From Polynucleobacter sp. HIN7 (lineage in GTDB: Bacteria; Pseudomonadota; Gammaproteobacteria; Burkholderiales; Burkholderiaceae), in NCBI RefSeq assembly GCF_030297595.1, contig NZ_AP028138.1:496001-560000 (forward strand): 64,000 bases of DNA, in the 5' to 3' direction. This document shows positions 57,108 to 64,000 of the stretch, one piece after another; position 1 is the stretch's first letter, and every line of letters begins with the position of its first letter. The translations under genes and the position numbers were made by a program. The notes under the pieces were generated by a model. That model was not told where the DNA came from, searched no databases, and saw only the letters and a program-made list of their open reading frames with translations.

Positions 57108-58376
57108 GTGAAGATGTGGAAGATTCCGATTGAGCTAGAGATAGGCCTTAAGTACACGCGCTCACGACGCAGGAAAGCGGTTGGTCAGCGTGATGGGTTT
57201 CTATCCTTTATTTCTGGGATCTCCATGGCGGGGATCGCTTTAGGGGTAGCGGCTCTAATCGTAGTGCTCTCGGTCATGAATGGGTTTCAGAAAGAGGTAC
57301 GAGACCGTATGCTTTCGGTTCTCTCCCATATTGAGATTACCTCCCCAAGTGGTTTGGTCGATTGGGAGCCAATCGCCGAGACACTTGCAAAACAAGCTCA
57401 TGTTCTCGGGGTTGCCCCAATGGTAAGTTCCCAGGGTCTTTTATCTCGAGCTGAATCAATGCGCGGGGTTGCGTTGCGAGGCGTGGATCCAGCCTTAGAG
57501 GGTCGAGTATCTGATCTGCCCAAGCAATTGATTGTGGGTTCAATGAGCGATCTCAAGCCCGGGCAATTTGGGGTTGTATTAGGAACCCAACTGGCAGGTA
57601 CGCTTGGTGTAAGGGTGGGTGATCGCGTAAACCTATTAGTTCCAGAAGGTGATTTGACTCCCGCCGGCATGATGCCGCGGATGCGCGCTCTCCAGGTAGT
57701 TGGCATGGTGGATAGTGGTCACTATGAATACGATAGTACTTTGGCAGTGATGCACTGGAAGGATGCTGCTGCCTTGTTGCGAATGACCGATCCGACCGGT
57801 TTGCGGGTAAAAGTTGATGACATGCAAAAAGCTCCTGAAATTGCGGTGCGTCTAGCTCAGGTCGTACCGCAAGCGCTCTGGGTTAGCGATTGGTCACGCT
57901 CTAATCGCAATTGGTTTGCTGCAGTCCAAACTGAGAAAAAAATGATGTTCATTATTTTGACCTTGATTATTGCGGTAGCAGCATTCAACTTAGTTTCCAC
58001 TCTAGTAATGACTGTGACCGATAAGCAGGCCGATATTGCGATTCTTCGAACCATGGGAGCGAGCGCGGGACTCGTACAGCGCATATTTTTAGTGCAAGGT
58101 TTGGCGATTGGCTTGTTGGGCTCGCTCCTAGGCGTTGCATTTGGATTACTTATTGCTCTTAACATCGATGTGATCGTGCCATTTATTGAGACTCTTTTCC
58201 GAGTACAGTTCTTGCCAAGAGATATTTATTTCATTAGCCAGCTGCCATCGGATGTGCGTCTCGATGATGTACTAAAGGTAGGAGTCATGGCTTTTGTTCT
58301 ATCGATTCTTGCGACGATTTACCCAAGCCGTAGAGCAGCGCAGGTCAAACCAGCCGAGGCATTGCGCTATGAGTAA
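57108..58376 (+). CDS. lolC: Lipoprotein-releasing ABC transporter, permease
   Basis: The Lol transporter lifts outer-membrane lipoproteins from the inner membrane to LolA. The 422-residue permease has the LolC/E start [52 protein letters not shown], a large periplasmic domain and three C-terminal transmembrane segments, ending [30 protein letters not shown]. Start may be GTG 57108 or ATG 57114. Only one permease gene is present beside lolD, so LolC and LolE roles are probably shared by one protein or by a gene elsewhere. Confidence 0.94.
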   Translation: MKMWKIPIELEIGLKYTRSRRRKAVGQRDGFLSFISGISMAGIALGVAALIVVLSVMNGFQKEVRDRMLSVLSHIEITSPSGLVDWEPIAETLAKQAHVLGVAPMVSSQGLLSRAESMRGVALRGVDPALEGRVSDLPKQLIVGSMSDLKPGQFGVVLGTQLAGTLGVRVGDRVNLLVPEGDLTPAGMMPRMRALQVVGMVDSGHYEYDSTLAVMHWKDAAALLRMTDPTGLRVKVDDMQKAPEIAVRLAQVVPQALWVSDWSRSNRNWFAAVQTEKKMMFIILTLIIAVAAFNLVSTLVMTVTDKQADIAILRTMGASAGLVQRIFLVQGLAIGLLGSLLGVAFGLLIALNIDVIVPFIETLFRVQFLPRDIYFISQLPSDVRLDDVLKVGVMAFVLSILATIYPSRRAAQVKPAEALRYE

Positions 58377-59055
58377 GCCAGTTCTGAAAGCGTCCAAACT
58401 TGCTAAAACCTATGGAGTAGGTATTAATACTGTTGAAGTATTGAAAGCAGTCGATTTGGAGTTAAGTCCGGCCGAGAAGGTTGCGATTGTGGGATCCTCC
58501 GGCTCGGGTAAGAGTACTTTGCTTCACCTTTTGGGGGGATTGGATACGGCAAGCGCTGGTGAAGTAGAGCTAGCAGGTCAATTACTCAATCGGATGAGCC
58601 CGAAGGAGCTTGATCAAATCCGTAATGAACGCCTAGGCTTTGTATATCAGTTTCATCATCTGCTTGACGAATTAACAGCGCTTGAGAATGTCGCCTTGCC
58701 TTTACGTATTAGAGGCCTGAGCCAGGAAGAGGCAGAAGCCCCAGCCCAGATCCTATTGGATGCGGTTGGCTTAGGAAAACGTCTGCATCACACCCCAGCA
58801 GAGTTATCGGGTGGGGAGCGTCAACGCGTTGCAGTGGCGCGCGCCTTAGTTGGAAAACCCGATTGTGTGTTGGCCGACGAGCCAACTGGTAACTTGGATA
58901 CTGAGACTGCTGATCGGGTATTCGATTTAATGCTCGATATTGCTAAAGAGCAAGGTACCGGATTTTTGATTGTGACCCATGACCCGATTCGTGCTAAACG
59001 CTGTGATCGTATTTTGCGCCTAACCCGCGGTGTACTCGAGCCATTTGGGGAATAG
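58369..59055 (+). CDS. lolD: Lipoprotein-releasing ABC transporter, ATPase
   Basis: The 228-residue ABC ATPase has Walker [18 protein letters not shown], the Q-loop [18 protein letters not shown], signature [16 protein letters not shown] and Walker [14 protein letters not shown] chose ATG 58369, which overlaps the lolC stop by eight bases; the longer frame lies in lolC and does not resemble an ABC protein. Confidence 0.96.
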   Translation: MSKPVLKASKLAKTYGVGINTVEVLKAVDLELSPAEKVAIVGSSGSGKSTLLHLLGGLDTASAGEVELAGQLLNRMSPKELDQIRNERLGFVYQFHHLLDELTALENVALPLRIRGLSQEEAEAPAQILLDAVGLGKRLHHTPAELSGGERQRVAVARALVGKPDCVLADEPTGNLDTETADRVFDLMLDIAKEQGTGFLIVTHDPIRAKRCDRILRLTRGVLEPFGE

Positions 59056-59061
59056 TAAGTG

Positions 59062-59874
59062 ATGTGGCTTGATACCCATTGCCACCTCGATGCCCCAGAA
59101 TTTTTGAGTGATATCGAGAGCATCGTAGAGCGTGCAAAATGTGCTGGCGTAGCCGGTATCTTATTGCCTGCAGTACGAGCCCAAGATTTTGAGGCCGTTC
59201 AAGAGCTTACCCATCGGTTTAAGGGCGACATTCCATATTTAGTCTATACCTTAGGGATTCATCCCCTGTTTACCGATCGTGCTAGCGAAAGTGATCTAAA
59301 AACGTTAGAGACTGCAGTAGCCAATGCTAAAAATGACCCTCACTTTGTCGGTATTGGTGAAATTGGCCTCGATTATTTTGTTGCTGAGTTAGATCCGCAT
59401 CGACAGGCTCTATTCTTTCATGCGCAACTAGACTTAGCCCAACACTATCAACTGCCGGTGATCTTGCATGTTCGTCGCTCTCAGGACATGATTTTGAAGG
59501 CGCTTCGCCAACGAAATTTAAGTGGCGGCATTGCCCATGCATTTAATGGCAGTTTTCAGCAGGCCCACCAATTTATTGATCTTGGATTCAAACTGGGTTT
59601 TGGAGGCGCGGCAACTTATGAGCGTGCTTTGCAAATTCGTAGGCTTATTCAAGAGTTGCCAATAGAAGCTATCGTGACCGAGACCGATTCGCCAGATATT
59701 CCACCAGCATGGTTACGCTCTGAACAAGGGCGTCGCAATGAGCCGGCATTTTTACCTCGTATTGCGCAGGTGTTGGCAGAAATCCGTAGCGTGCAGCCAA
59801 ACACCTTTTCACAAGCAGTTATCCGCAATGTCAGTCAGGCCCTACCGCGCTGGGGCCAGCTTCTGAACCAATAA
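59062..59874 (+). CDS. TatD family metal-dependent hydrolase
   Basis: The 270-residue TIM-barrel deoxyribonuclease-like protein has the metal ligands in LDTHCHLDAPEF, IGEIGLDYFV, VILHVRRSQ, GIAHAFNGS and VTETDSPDIPP. TatD proteins act as 3'-5' exonucleases or deacylases. Start ATG 59062 is preceded in frame by GTG 59059. It is one base from comEC. Confidence 0.92.
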   Translation: MWLDTHCHLDAPEFLSDIESIVERAKCAGVAGILLPAVRAQDFEAVQELTHRFKGDIPYLVYTLGIHPLFTDRASESDLKTLETAVANAKNDPHFVGIGEIGLDYFVAELDPHRQALFFHAQLDLAQHYQLPVILHVRRSQDMILKALRQRNLSGGIAHAFNGSFQQAHQFIDLGFKLGFGGAATYERALQIRRLIQELPIEAIVTETDSPDIPPAWLRSEQGRRNEPAFLPRIAQVLAEIRSVQPNTFSQAVIRNVSQALPRWGQLLNQ

Positions 59875-59875
59875 C

Positions 59876-62326
59876 GTGCTCCGCATCGCAATTACGGCAT
59901 GGATTGCCGGAGGGTCGGCTTTTCTCTTTTTACCCAAATTACCGAATCACGGCCTCGAGATCAGCATTATTTCCGGAATTATTTTGCTGAGCGTTAGCTA
60001 TTACTTGCGAGATCGTAATCGCACCTTCGCATGCGTAGCGCTTGTGCTAGCCTTGGGATTATTGGGGTGGGGATATCACTTTCATTATGCAAAGGAGAGA
60101 CTTTCATCGCCCTTACCAGTTTCTCTTGAAGATCAAGAATTAACGATCCGGGGATATGTCGATCAACTACCTAGTGGTGATCGTCAACATCAGCGCTTTG
60201 CTTTTGACGTGGTTGAATGGAATGATGATCAATCTGAGACCTTGCCAAGAAAAATCTACTTGAGTTGGAGTGGGGCGTGGCAAAAAAATCGTTTGATTCC
60301 GGAGCTTGTCCCCGGTGAGGAGTGGCAATTTGTTGTCAAACTCAAAAGACCACATACCTTAATGAATGACCATGGCTTTGATTTTGAACGATGGATGTTT
60401 CATCAAGGCTTTGGAGCAAATGGTTCAGTTAGGTCGGGTAAGCGAATTCAGGAGTCTCGATGGATTTCATTAAAAACAGCCATCGAGTATCAACGCTGGC
60501 GACTTCGCAATAAGATCAAAGCGGCTCTTGAGCCTTCTGCTCCCTATGTTGGGGTATTAGTTGCCTTAGTGATTGGCGATCAAAATGCCATTGCGCAATC
60601 CGATTGGCGGGTATTTAATGCCACCGGTGTCGGCCACTTAATTTCCATATCGGGCTTACATGTCACGATGCTCTCTGGATTGGGTGCCATGCTGGGGGCT
60701 TGGATATGGCGTCGTCGTGAATGGCCGCTCATGATTCCTGTTCAAAAAGTAGCAGCTGGTACTGGATTACTCACTGCATTTTTATATGCATGGTTAGCTG
60801 GATTTCAAATACCAGCCCAACGAACGCTCTACATGGTTGGGATTGTGGCTTTTGCACTCTGGACCTCCAGAATTCCACGCGCCTTTGATATTTGGTGGAT
60901 TGCACTCTTGCTGGTTCTGGTAATTGATCCTATGGCCCCTTACACCCCAGGATTCTGGTTGTCGTTTGGAGCGGTAGCCATCATTTTGTATGGCATGGGT
61001 TCCTCATCAAGTCTCATTGGTATACCAAATGGGAGCGAGTGGGAGCGCAGTCGACTCGAACGACTCAAACAAGCCTTCCTTGAATCTTGCCGCTTGCAAT
61101 GGATTGTGACCATTGCGTTGATACCTTGCACTTTATATTGGTTTTACCAGGTATCCATCGTGTCTCCATTCGCCAATGCGCTAGCAATCCCAGTGATTAG
61201 TTTTGTTGTGACCCCTTTGGCGATTGCTGGCGCGATTCTTCCTGAGTGGTTTGCACCAATCCTTCTCCAACTCGCCCACGAGGCAATGGAATGGACGGCG
61301 AAATACCTGAACTGGCTTGCAAAATTTGACTGGGCAGTGCATTGGTCTCATCAACCATCACTCTGGGCAATGGCTTTATCGTTTTTAGGGATCTTTTGGC
61401 ATATTCGTCCGGGTCCGATGGCAAGCCATCGAATGAGTCGCATTGTGGGGCTTGTCCTTTGCATCCCTTTATTTTGGCAAGTGACCGATACCATTAATCA
61501 TGGTCAATTTAAGGCATATGTATTTGATATTGGTCAGGGCGCTGCAGTCCTAGTTGAGACCAAATCGCATCGACTCTTATATGATGCTGGTCCACTTTCT
61601 GGAAAAAATGACAATGCTGGAGAACGGGTATTGCTTCCTTACTTTCGCGGAGAGGGAATTGATCGATTAGACCGATTGGTTATAAGCCATAAAGACTCAG
61701 ATCACATAGGGGGTGCAAACACTTTGATGAAGAACTTAAATATTCAATCATTCTTGGGAACGATGCCCGAGCATCATCCCTTAATGAATGACATCCAACA
61801 ATCAGCCATACCAGCATTACCCTGTCAGTATGGTCAAGAATGGCAATGGGATGGCGTAGATTTTAAAGTCTGGCATCCATCTGAGGAGGTAGACTTCAAA
61901 GCAGAGTCTCATCGCGGAAAGCCCAATGAAAATAGTTGCGTGCTAGAGATCCGCAATGCCAGCACAAGCTTCTGGTTAACAGGCGATATTGAAAAACGTG
62001 GAGAGCATGCACATGCTCGGCGCCTAGAGGAAATGGGTTATCAAAGGCCCAATAAAGTGGTGGTCATGGCCCCGCATCATGGTAGCAAAACATCATCATC
62101 TCAAGTGTGGCTAGATGCCATTCAACCGACCGTGGCATTTTCTCAGCATGGATATCGAAACCGGTATGGGCATCCACATCGTGTTGTGAAAGAACGATAT
62201 CGGGATAATCAAATTCCGTTTCTAGAGACAACCACTACTGGTGCTCAACATTGGCATGCTATGACAAACGAGCTGATTGTTGATTTCGTGAGACAGAAGC
62301 GAAAGCGATTGTGGCATCACGACTAG
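59876..62326 (+). CDS. comEC: ComEC/Rec2-type DNA uptake channel
   Basis: ComEC carries single-stranded DNA across the inner membrane in natural transformation. The 816-residue product has N-terminal hydrophobic segments and a periplasmic OB-like domain (ELTIRGYVDQLPSGDRQHQRF), the central competence domain (ATGVGHLISISGLHVTMLSGLGAMLG, followed by about seven helices) and a C-terminal metallo-beta-lactamase domain (VISHKDSDHIGGANTLM, MAPHHGSKTSSS). All three domains are intact, so the cell may be transformable. The start is GTG 59876. Confidence 0.95.
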   Translation: MLRIAITAWIAGGSAFLFLPKLPNHGLEISIISGIILLSVSYYLRDRNRTFACVALVLALGLLGWGYHFHYAKERLSSPLPVSLEDQELTIRGYVDQLPSGDRQHQRFAFDVVEWNDDQSETLPRKIYLSWSGAWQKNRLIPELVPGEEWQFVVKLKRPHTLMNDHGFDFERWMFHQGFGANGSVRSGKRIQESRWISLKTAIEYQRWRLRNKIKAALEPSAPYVGVLVALVIGDQNAIAQSDWRVFNATGVGHLISISGLHVTMLSGLGAMLGAWIWRRREWPLMIPVQKVAAGTGLLTAFLYAWLAGFQIPAQRTLYMVGIVAFALWTSRIPRAFDIWWIALLLVLVIDPMAPYTPGFWLSFGAVAIILYGMGSSSSLIGIPNGSEWERSRLERLKQAFLESCRLQWIVTIALIPCTLYWFYQVSIVSPFANALAIPVISFVVTPLAIAGAILPEWFAPILLQLAHEAMEWTAKYLNWLAKFDWAVHWSHQPSLWAMALSFLGIFWHIRPGPMASHRMSRIVGLVLCIPLFWQVTDTINHGQFKAYVFDIGQGAAVLVETKSHRLLYDAGPLSGKNDNAGERVLLPYFRGEGIDRLDRLVISHKDSDHIGGANTLMKNLNIQSFLGTMPEHHPLMNDIQQSAIPALPCQYGQEWQWDGVDFKVWHPSEEVDFKAESHRGKPNENSCVLEIRNASTSFWLTGDIEKRGEHAHARRLEEMGYQRPNKVVVMAPHHGSKTSSSQVWLDAIQPTVAFSQHGYRNRYGHPHRVVKERYRDNQIPFLETTTTGAQHWHAMTNELIVDFVRQKRKRLWHHD

Positions 62327-62382
62327 CCAATCACGGTGAATACCTAAAGATAGGCATTCTGAGTCGGAAAGGCTTGAGAGAT

Positions 62383-62459
62383 TGGTTGCGGGGATAGGAT
62401 TTGAACCTATGACCTTCGGGTTATGAGCCCGACGAGCTGCCAGACTGCTCCACCCCGCG
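62383..62459 (-). tRNA. Initiator tRNA-fMet (anticodon CAT)
   Basis: A 77-base tRNA with CCA encoded. The acceptor starts CGCGGGG and ends CCCCGCA, leaving C1 opposite A72 unpaired, and the anticodon stem has three consecutive G-C pairs (CGGGCTCATAACCCG). Both features define the initiator. The anticodon CAT is in GCTCATAAC. Confidence 0.97.
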
Positions 62460-62471
62460 CCTGAGCCTTAG

Positions 62472-62501
62472 ATTCTACCATTTTTTACTTTCACCTGTCG
62501 A
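62472..62501 (-). promoter_or_regulatory. Promoter of the initiator tRNA gene
   Basis: On the minus strand TCGACA (62501-62496) and TAGAAT (62477-62472) are separated by 18 bases, and the start would be near 62465, six bases before the tRNA. Both hexamers are one mismatch from consensus. The rest of the 62460-62570 gap shows nothing else certain. Confidence 0.65.
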
Positions 62502-62570
62502 GCTTTTCCCTGTTTTAAGTGGTTTAAAGGGCGTATCATAGCCACAAGATCATTTTTACCCAATTGTTGA

Positions 62571-64000
62571 ATGACGATTAGTAAGCCTGAGTACTCCAAT
62601 TCATCCCTATTAGAGCCAGTCGAAATCTCGAGTAGTGGTGAGCATCAGAAGAAGAGTTTGCCAATCATGATGCTTGCGGCTTTGGGAATCGTCTTTGGAG
62701 ATATTGGTACAAGCCCGCTGTATGCTCTCAAAGAATGCTTTAGTCCAGATCATGGCATTGCATTCTCGAACGAAGCGCTATTTGGAGTGATCTCCATGAT
62801 GATCTGGGCGCTTCTGATTGTGGTGACCTTCAAATATGTCTTTGTCGTTATGCGTGCCGATAACAAAGGCGAGGGTGGTGTCTTATCTTTAATGGCGCTT
62901 GCCCTGCGCTCCATGAAAAGTGATTCAAAGCAGTATTTCATGGTGATGGTTCTTGGGATGCTGGGTGCCTGTATGTTATTGGGTGAGTCTGTGATTACCC
63001 CAGCGATTTCAGTGCTTTCTGCTGTTGAGGGTATTGCGGTAGCAACCCCCAACTTGGCAGACGCAGTAATCCCAATCTCATTACTAATTTTGGTTTGTTT
63101 ATTCATAATTCAGAAATACGGAACTGCTGCCGTGGGCCAACTCTTTGGACCTATTACTTTGGTATGGTTTTTGGTCTTGGCTGGTTTGGGCGTGATGAAT
63201 ATTGCGAAGTCGCCCGACATTATTTATGCGTTTAACCCTCTGTATGCCATCAACTTCATCTCCGATCATCCGGTTACGGCTTACATTGTTTTAGGCGCTG
63301 TAGTCTTGGTGGTAACCGGTGTTGAAGCCTTATATCTTGACATGGGGCATTTTGGAAAAAATCCTGTACGTCTTACATGGCTAACAATCGCTTTGCCTTG
63401 CTTGCTTCTTAATTATCTGGGTCAAGGTGCTCTGCTGTTATCAAATCCAACTGCTATATCAAACCCGTTTTATCTCATGGTTCCAGAGTGGGCGTTGTGG
63501 CCTATCGTTGGTTTAGCAACCGCTGCAACCGTGATTGCATCTCAGGCGGTCATCTCTGGTGCCTTTTCCATGGTGAATCAAGGGATCCTACTGGGCTTCA
63601 TTCCCCGTATGAATATCTTGCATACCTCAGTTTCAGAGCGTGGTCAGATTTATATACCTGCTGTTAACTGGGCGCTACTAATCATGGTAATCGTTACTGT
63701 GTTGGAGTTTAGGGAGTCTGTGAGTTTGGCGGCAGCATACGGACTTTCGGTTACTTCCACGATGCTGGTGACCACTATTTTGTTAAGCATTGTGATGCGT
63801 CGTGAGTGGCATATTAATCCAATCATTATTTTGTGCATGATCGTGATGTTTTTGGTGATTGATATTGGCTTCTGGACTGCTACCTTAATCAAGATCAAGG
63901 ATGGTGGTTGGTATCCCATCACATTAGCTCTAGTGATGTTTACCTGCTCACTGACTTGGTACCGGGGGCGCAAACTCTTACGTGATAAATTGATTGTTGA
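62571..64000 (+). CDS. kup: Potassium uptake protein Kup, cut by the window end
   Basis: Kup takes up potassium with protons across the inner membrane. The frame starts at ATG 62571 (MTISKPEYSN) and is still open at base 64000, giving at least 476 residues of roughly 620. The start of the family fold is LAALGIVFGDIGTSPLYALKECF, then ADNKGEGGVLSLMALALR, GESVITPAISVLSAVEG and GHFGKNPVRLTW. About 11 hydrophobic segments are visible. The cytoplasmic C-terminal domain is off the window. Confidence 0.95.
   Translation, partial: MTISKPEYSNSSLLEPVEISSSGEHQKKSLPIMMLAALGIVFGDIGTSPLYALKECFSPDHGIAFSNEALFGVISMMIWALLIVVTFKYVFVVMRADNKGEGGVLSLMALALRSMKSDSKQYFMVMVLGMLGACMLLGESVITPAISVLSAVEGIAVATPNLADAVIPISLLILVCLFIIQKYGTAAVGQLFGPITLVWFLVLAGLGVMNIAKSPDIIYAFNPLYAINFISDHPVTAYIVLGAVVLVVTGVEALYLDMGHFGKNPVRLTWLTIALPCLLLNYLGQGALLLSNPTAISNPFYLMVPEWALWPIVGLATAATVIASQAVISGAFSMVNQGILLGFIPRMNILHTSVSERGQIYIPAVNWALLIMVIVTVLEFRESVSLAAAYGLSVTSTMLVTTILLSIVMRREWHINPIIILCMIVMFLVIDIGFWTATLIKIKDGGWYPITLALVMFTCSLTWYRGRKLLRDKLIV

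Noticed and set aside
62341..62365. AATACCTA/TAGGCATT hairpin after comEC as a terminator
   Set aside because: It has an internal mismatch and no thymine run, so I left it out of the features.
1..64000. CRISPR arrays, insertion sequences, prophage genes, rRNA or an origin of replication
   Set aside because: No regular short repeats with spacers, transposase, integrase, phage structural genes or rRNA sequence were seen by eye. dnaB is not accompanied by DnaA boxes or dnaA.

Overview
The window looks like a chromosomal segment of a Betaproteobacterium of the Burkholderiales. A Polynucleobacter-like freshwater bacterium with a small genome is my best guess. The reasons are the gene orders lepA-lepB-rnc-era-recO-pdxJ-acpS and rpsF-priB-rpsR-rplI-dnaB, an EF-P with arginine at position 32 beside its EarP rhamnosyltransferase, an Isc operon headed by iscR, an intracellular PHA depolymerase, and very tight packing with many overlapping starts and stops. 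The genus is inference; the class is well supported. I see no phage, insertion sequence, CRISPR array or rRNA.

Layout. 1-6352 (+): the end of lepA, then lepB, rnc, era, recO, pdxJ, acpS and nagZ, almost without gaps. 6349-8032 (-): earP followed by efp. 8031-11338 (+): uvrC, pgsA, tRNA-Gly, tRNA-Cys and a small lipoprotein. 11335-12074 (-): lexA with an SOS box set on its own promoter. 12104-16143 (+): asparaginase, then the ribosomal/replication group rpsF-priB-rpsR-rplI-dnaB. 16140-18318 (-): an NlpC/P60 lipoprotein and a PIN-PhoH protein. Upstream of the PhoH gene is a promoter, a foldable RNA and an intrinsic terminator that no protein gene explains (18339-18523). 18539-26188 (-): a lipid A aminoarabinose (Ara4N) operon, in transcription order Mth938-like gene, arnT, arnB, arnC, a separate formyltransferase and a separate decarboxylase (the two halves of ArnA), arnD and a Bcp peroxiredoxin. 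26273-32285 (+): alaA-type aminotransferase, hom, thrC, moeA, moaD, moaE. 32624-38615 (+): clpB behind a heat-shock-type promoter, an MFS transporter, an AT-rich regulatory gap, isocitrate lyase and a HIT protein. 38607-43600 (-): aspartate/aromatic aminotransferase, PHA depolymerase, RnfB-like ferredoxin, endonuclease III, a DUF1841 protein and a methyltransferase. 43722-51719 (+): uvrB, then iscR-iscS-iscU-iscA-hscB-hscA-fdx and an HNH protein. 51722-57045 (-): rpfE-like gene, recJ, prfB with the RF2 frameshift, lysS. 57108-64000 (+): lolC, lolD, tatD, comEC, an initiator tRNA on the minus strand, and the first part of kup.

Most of the window is housekeeping sequence: translation and its quality control (LepA, EF-P/EarP, RF2, LysRS), DNA repair (UvrB, UvrC, RecO, RecJ, Nth, LexA), protein export and envelope (LepB, LolCD, Arn), Fe-S assembly, and central metabolism (AceA, PhaZ, threonine synthesis). 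The least explained signals are regulatory: the RNA-like element in front of phoH, two strong inverted repeats in front of aceA, a perfect hairpin in front of rpsF, a possibly leaderless lexA, and a minute reading frame behind the best ribosome-binding sequence near priB.
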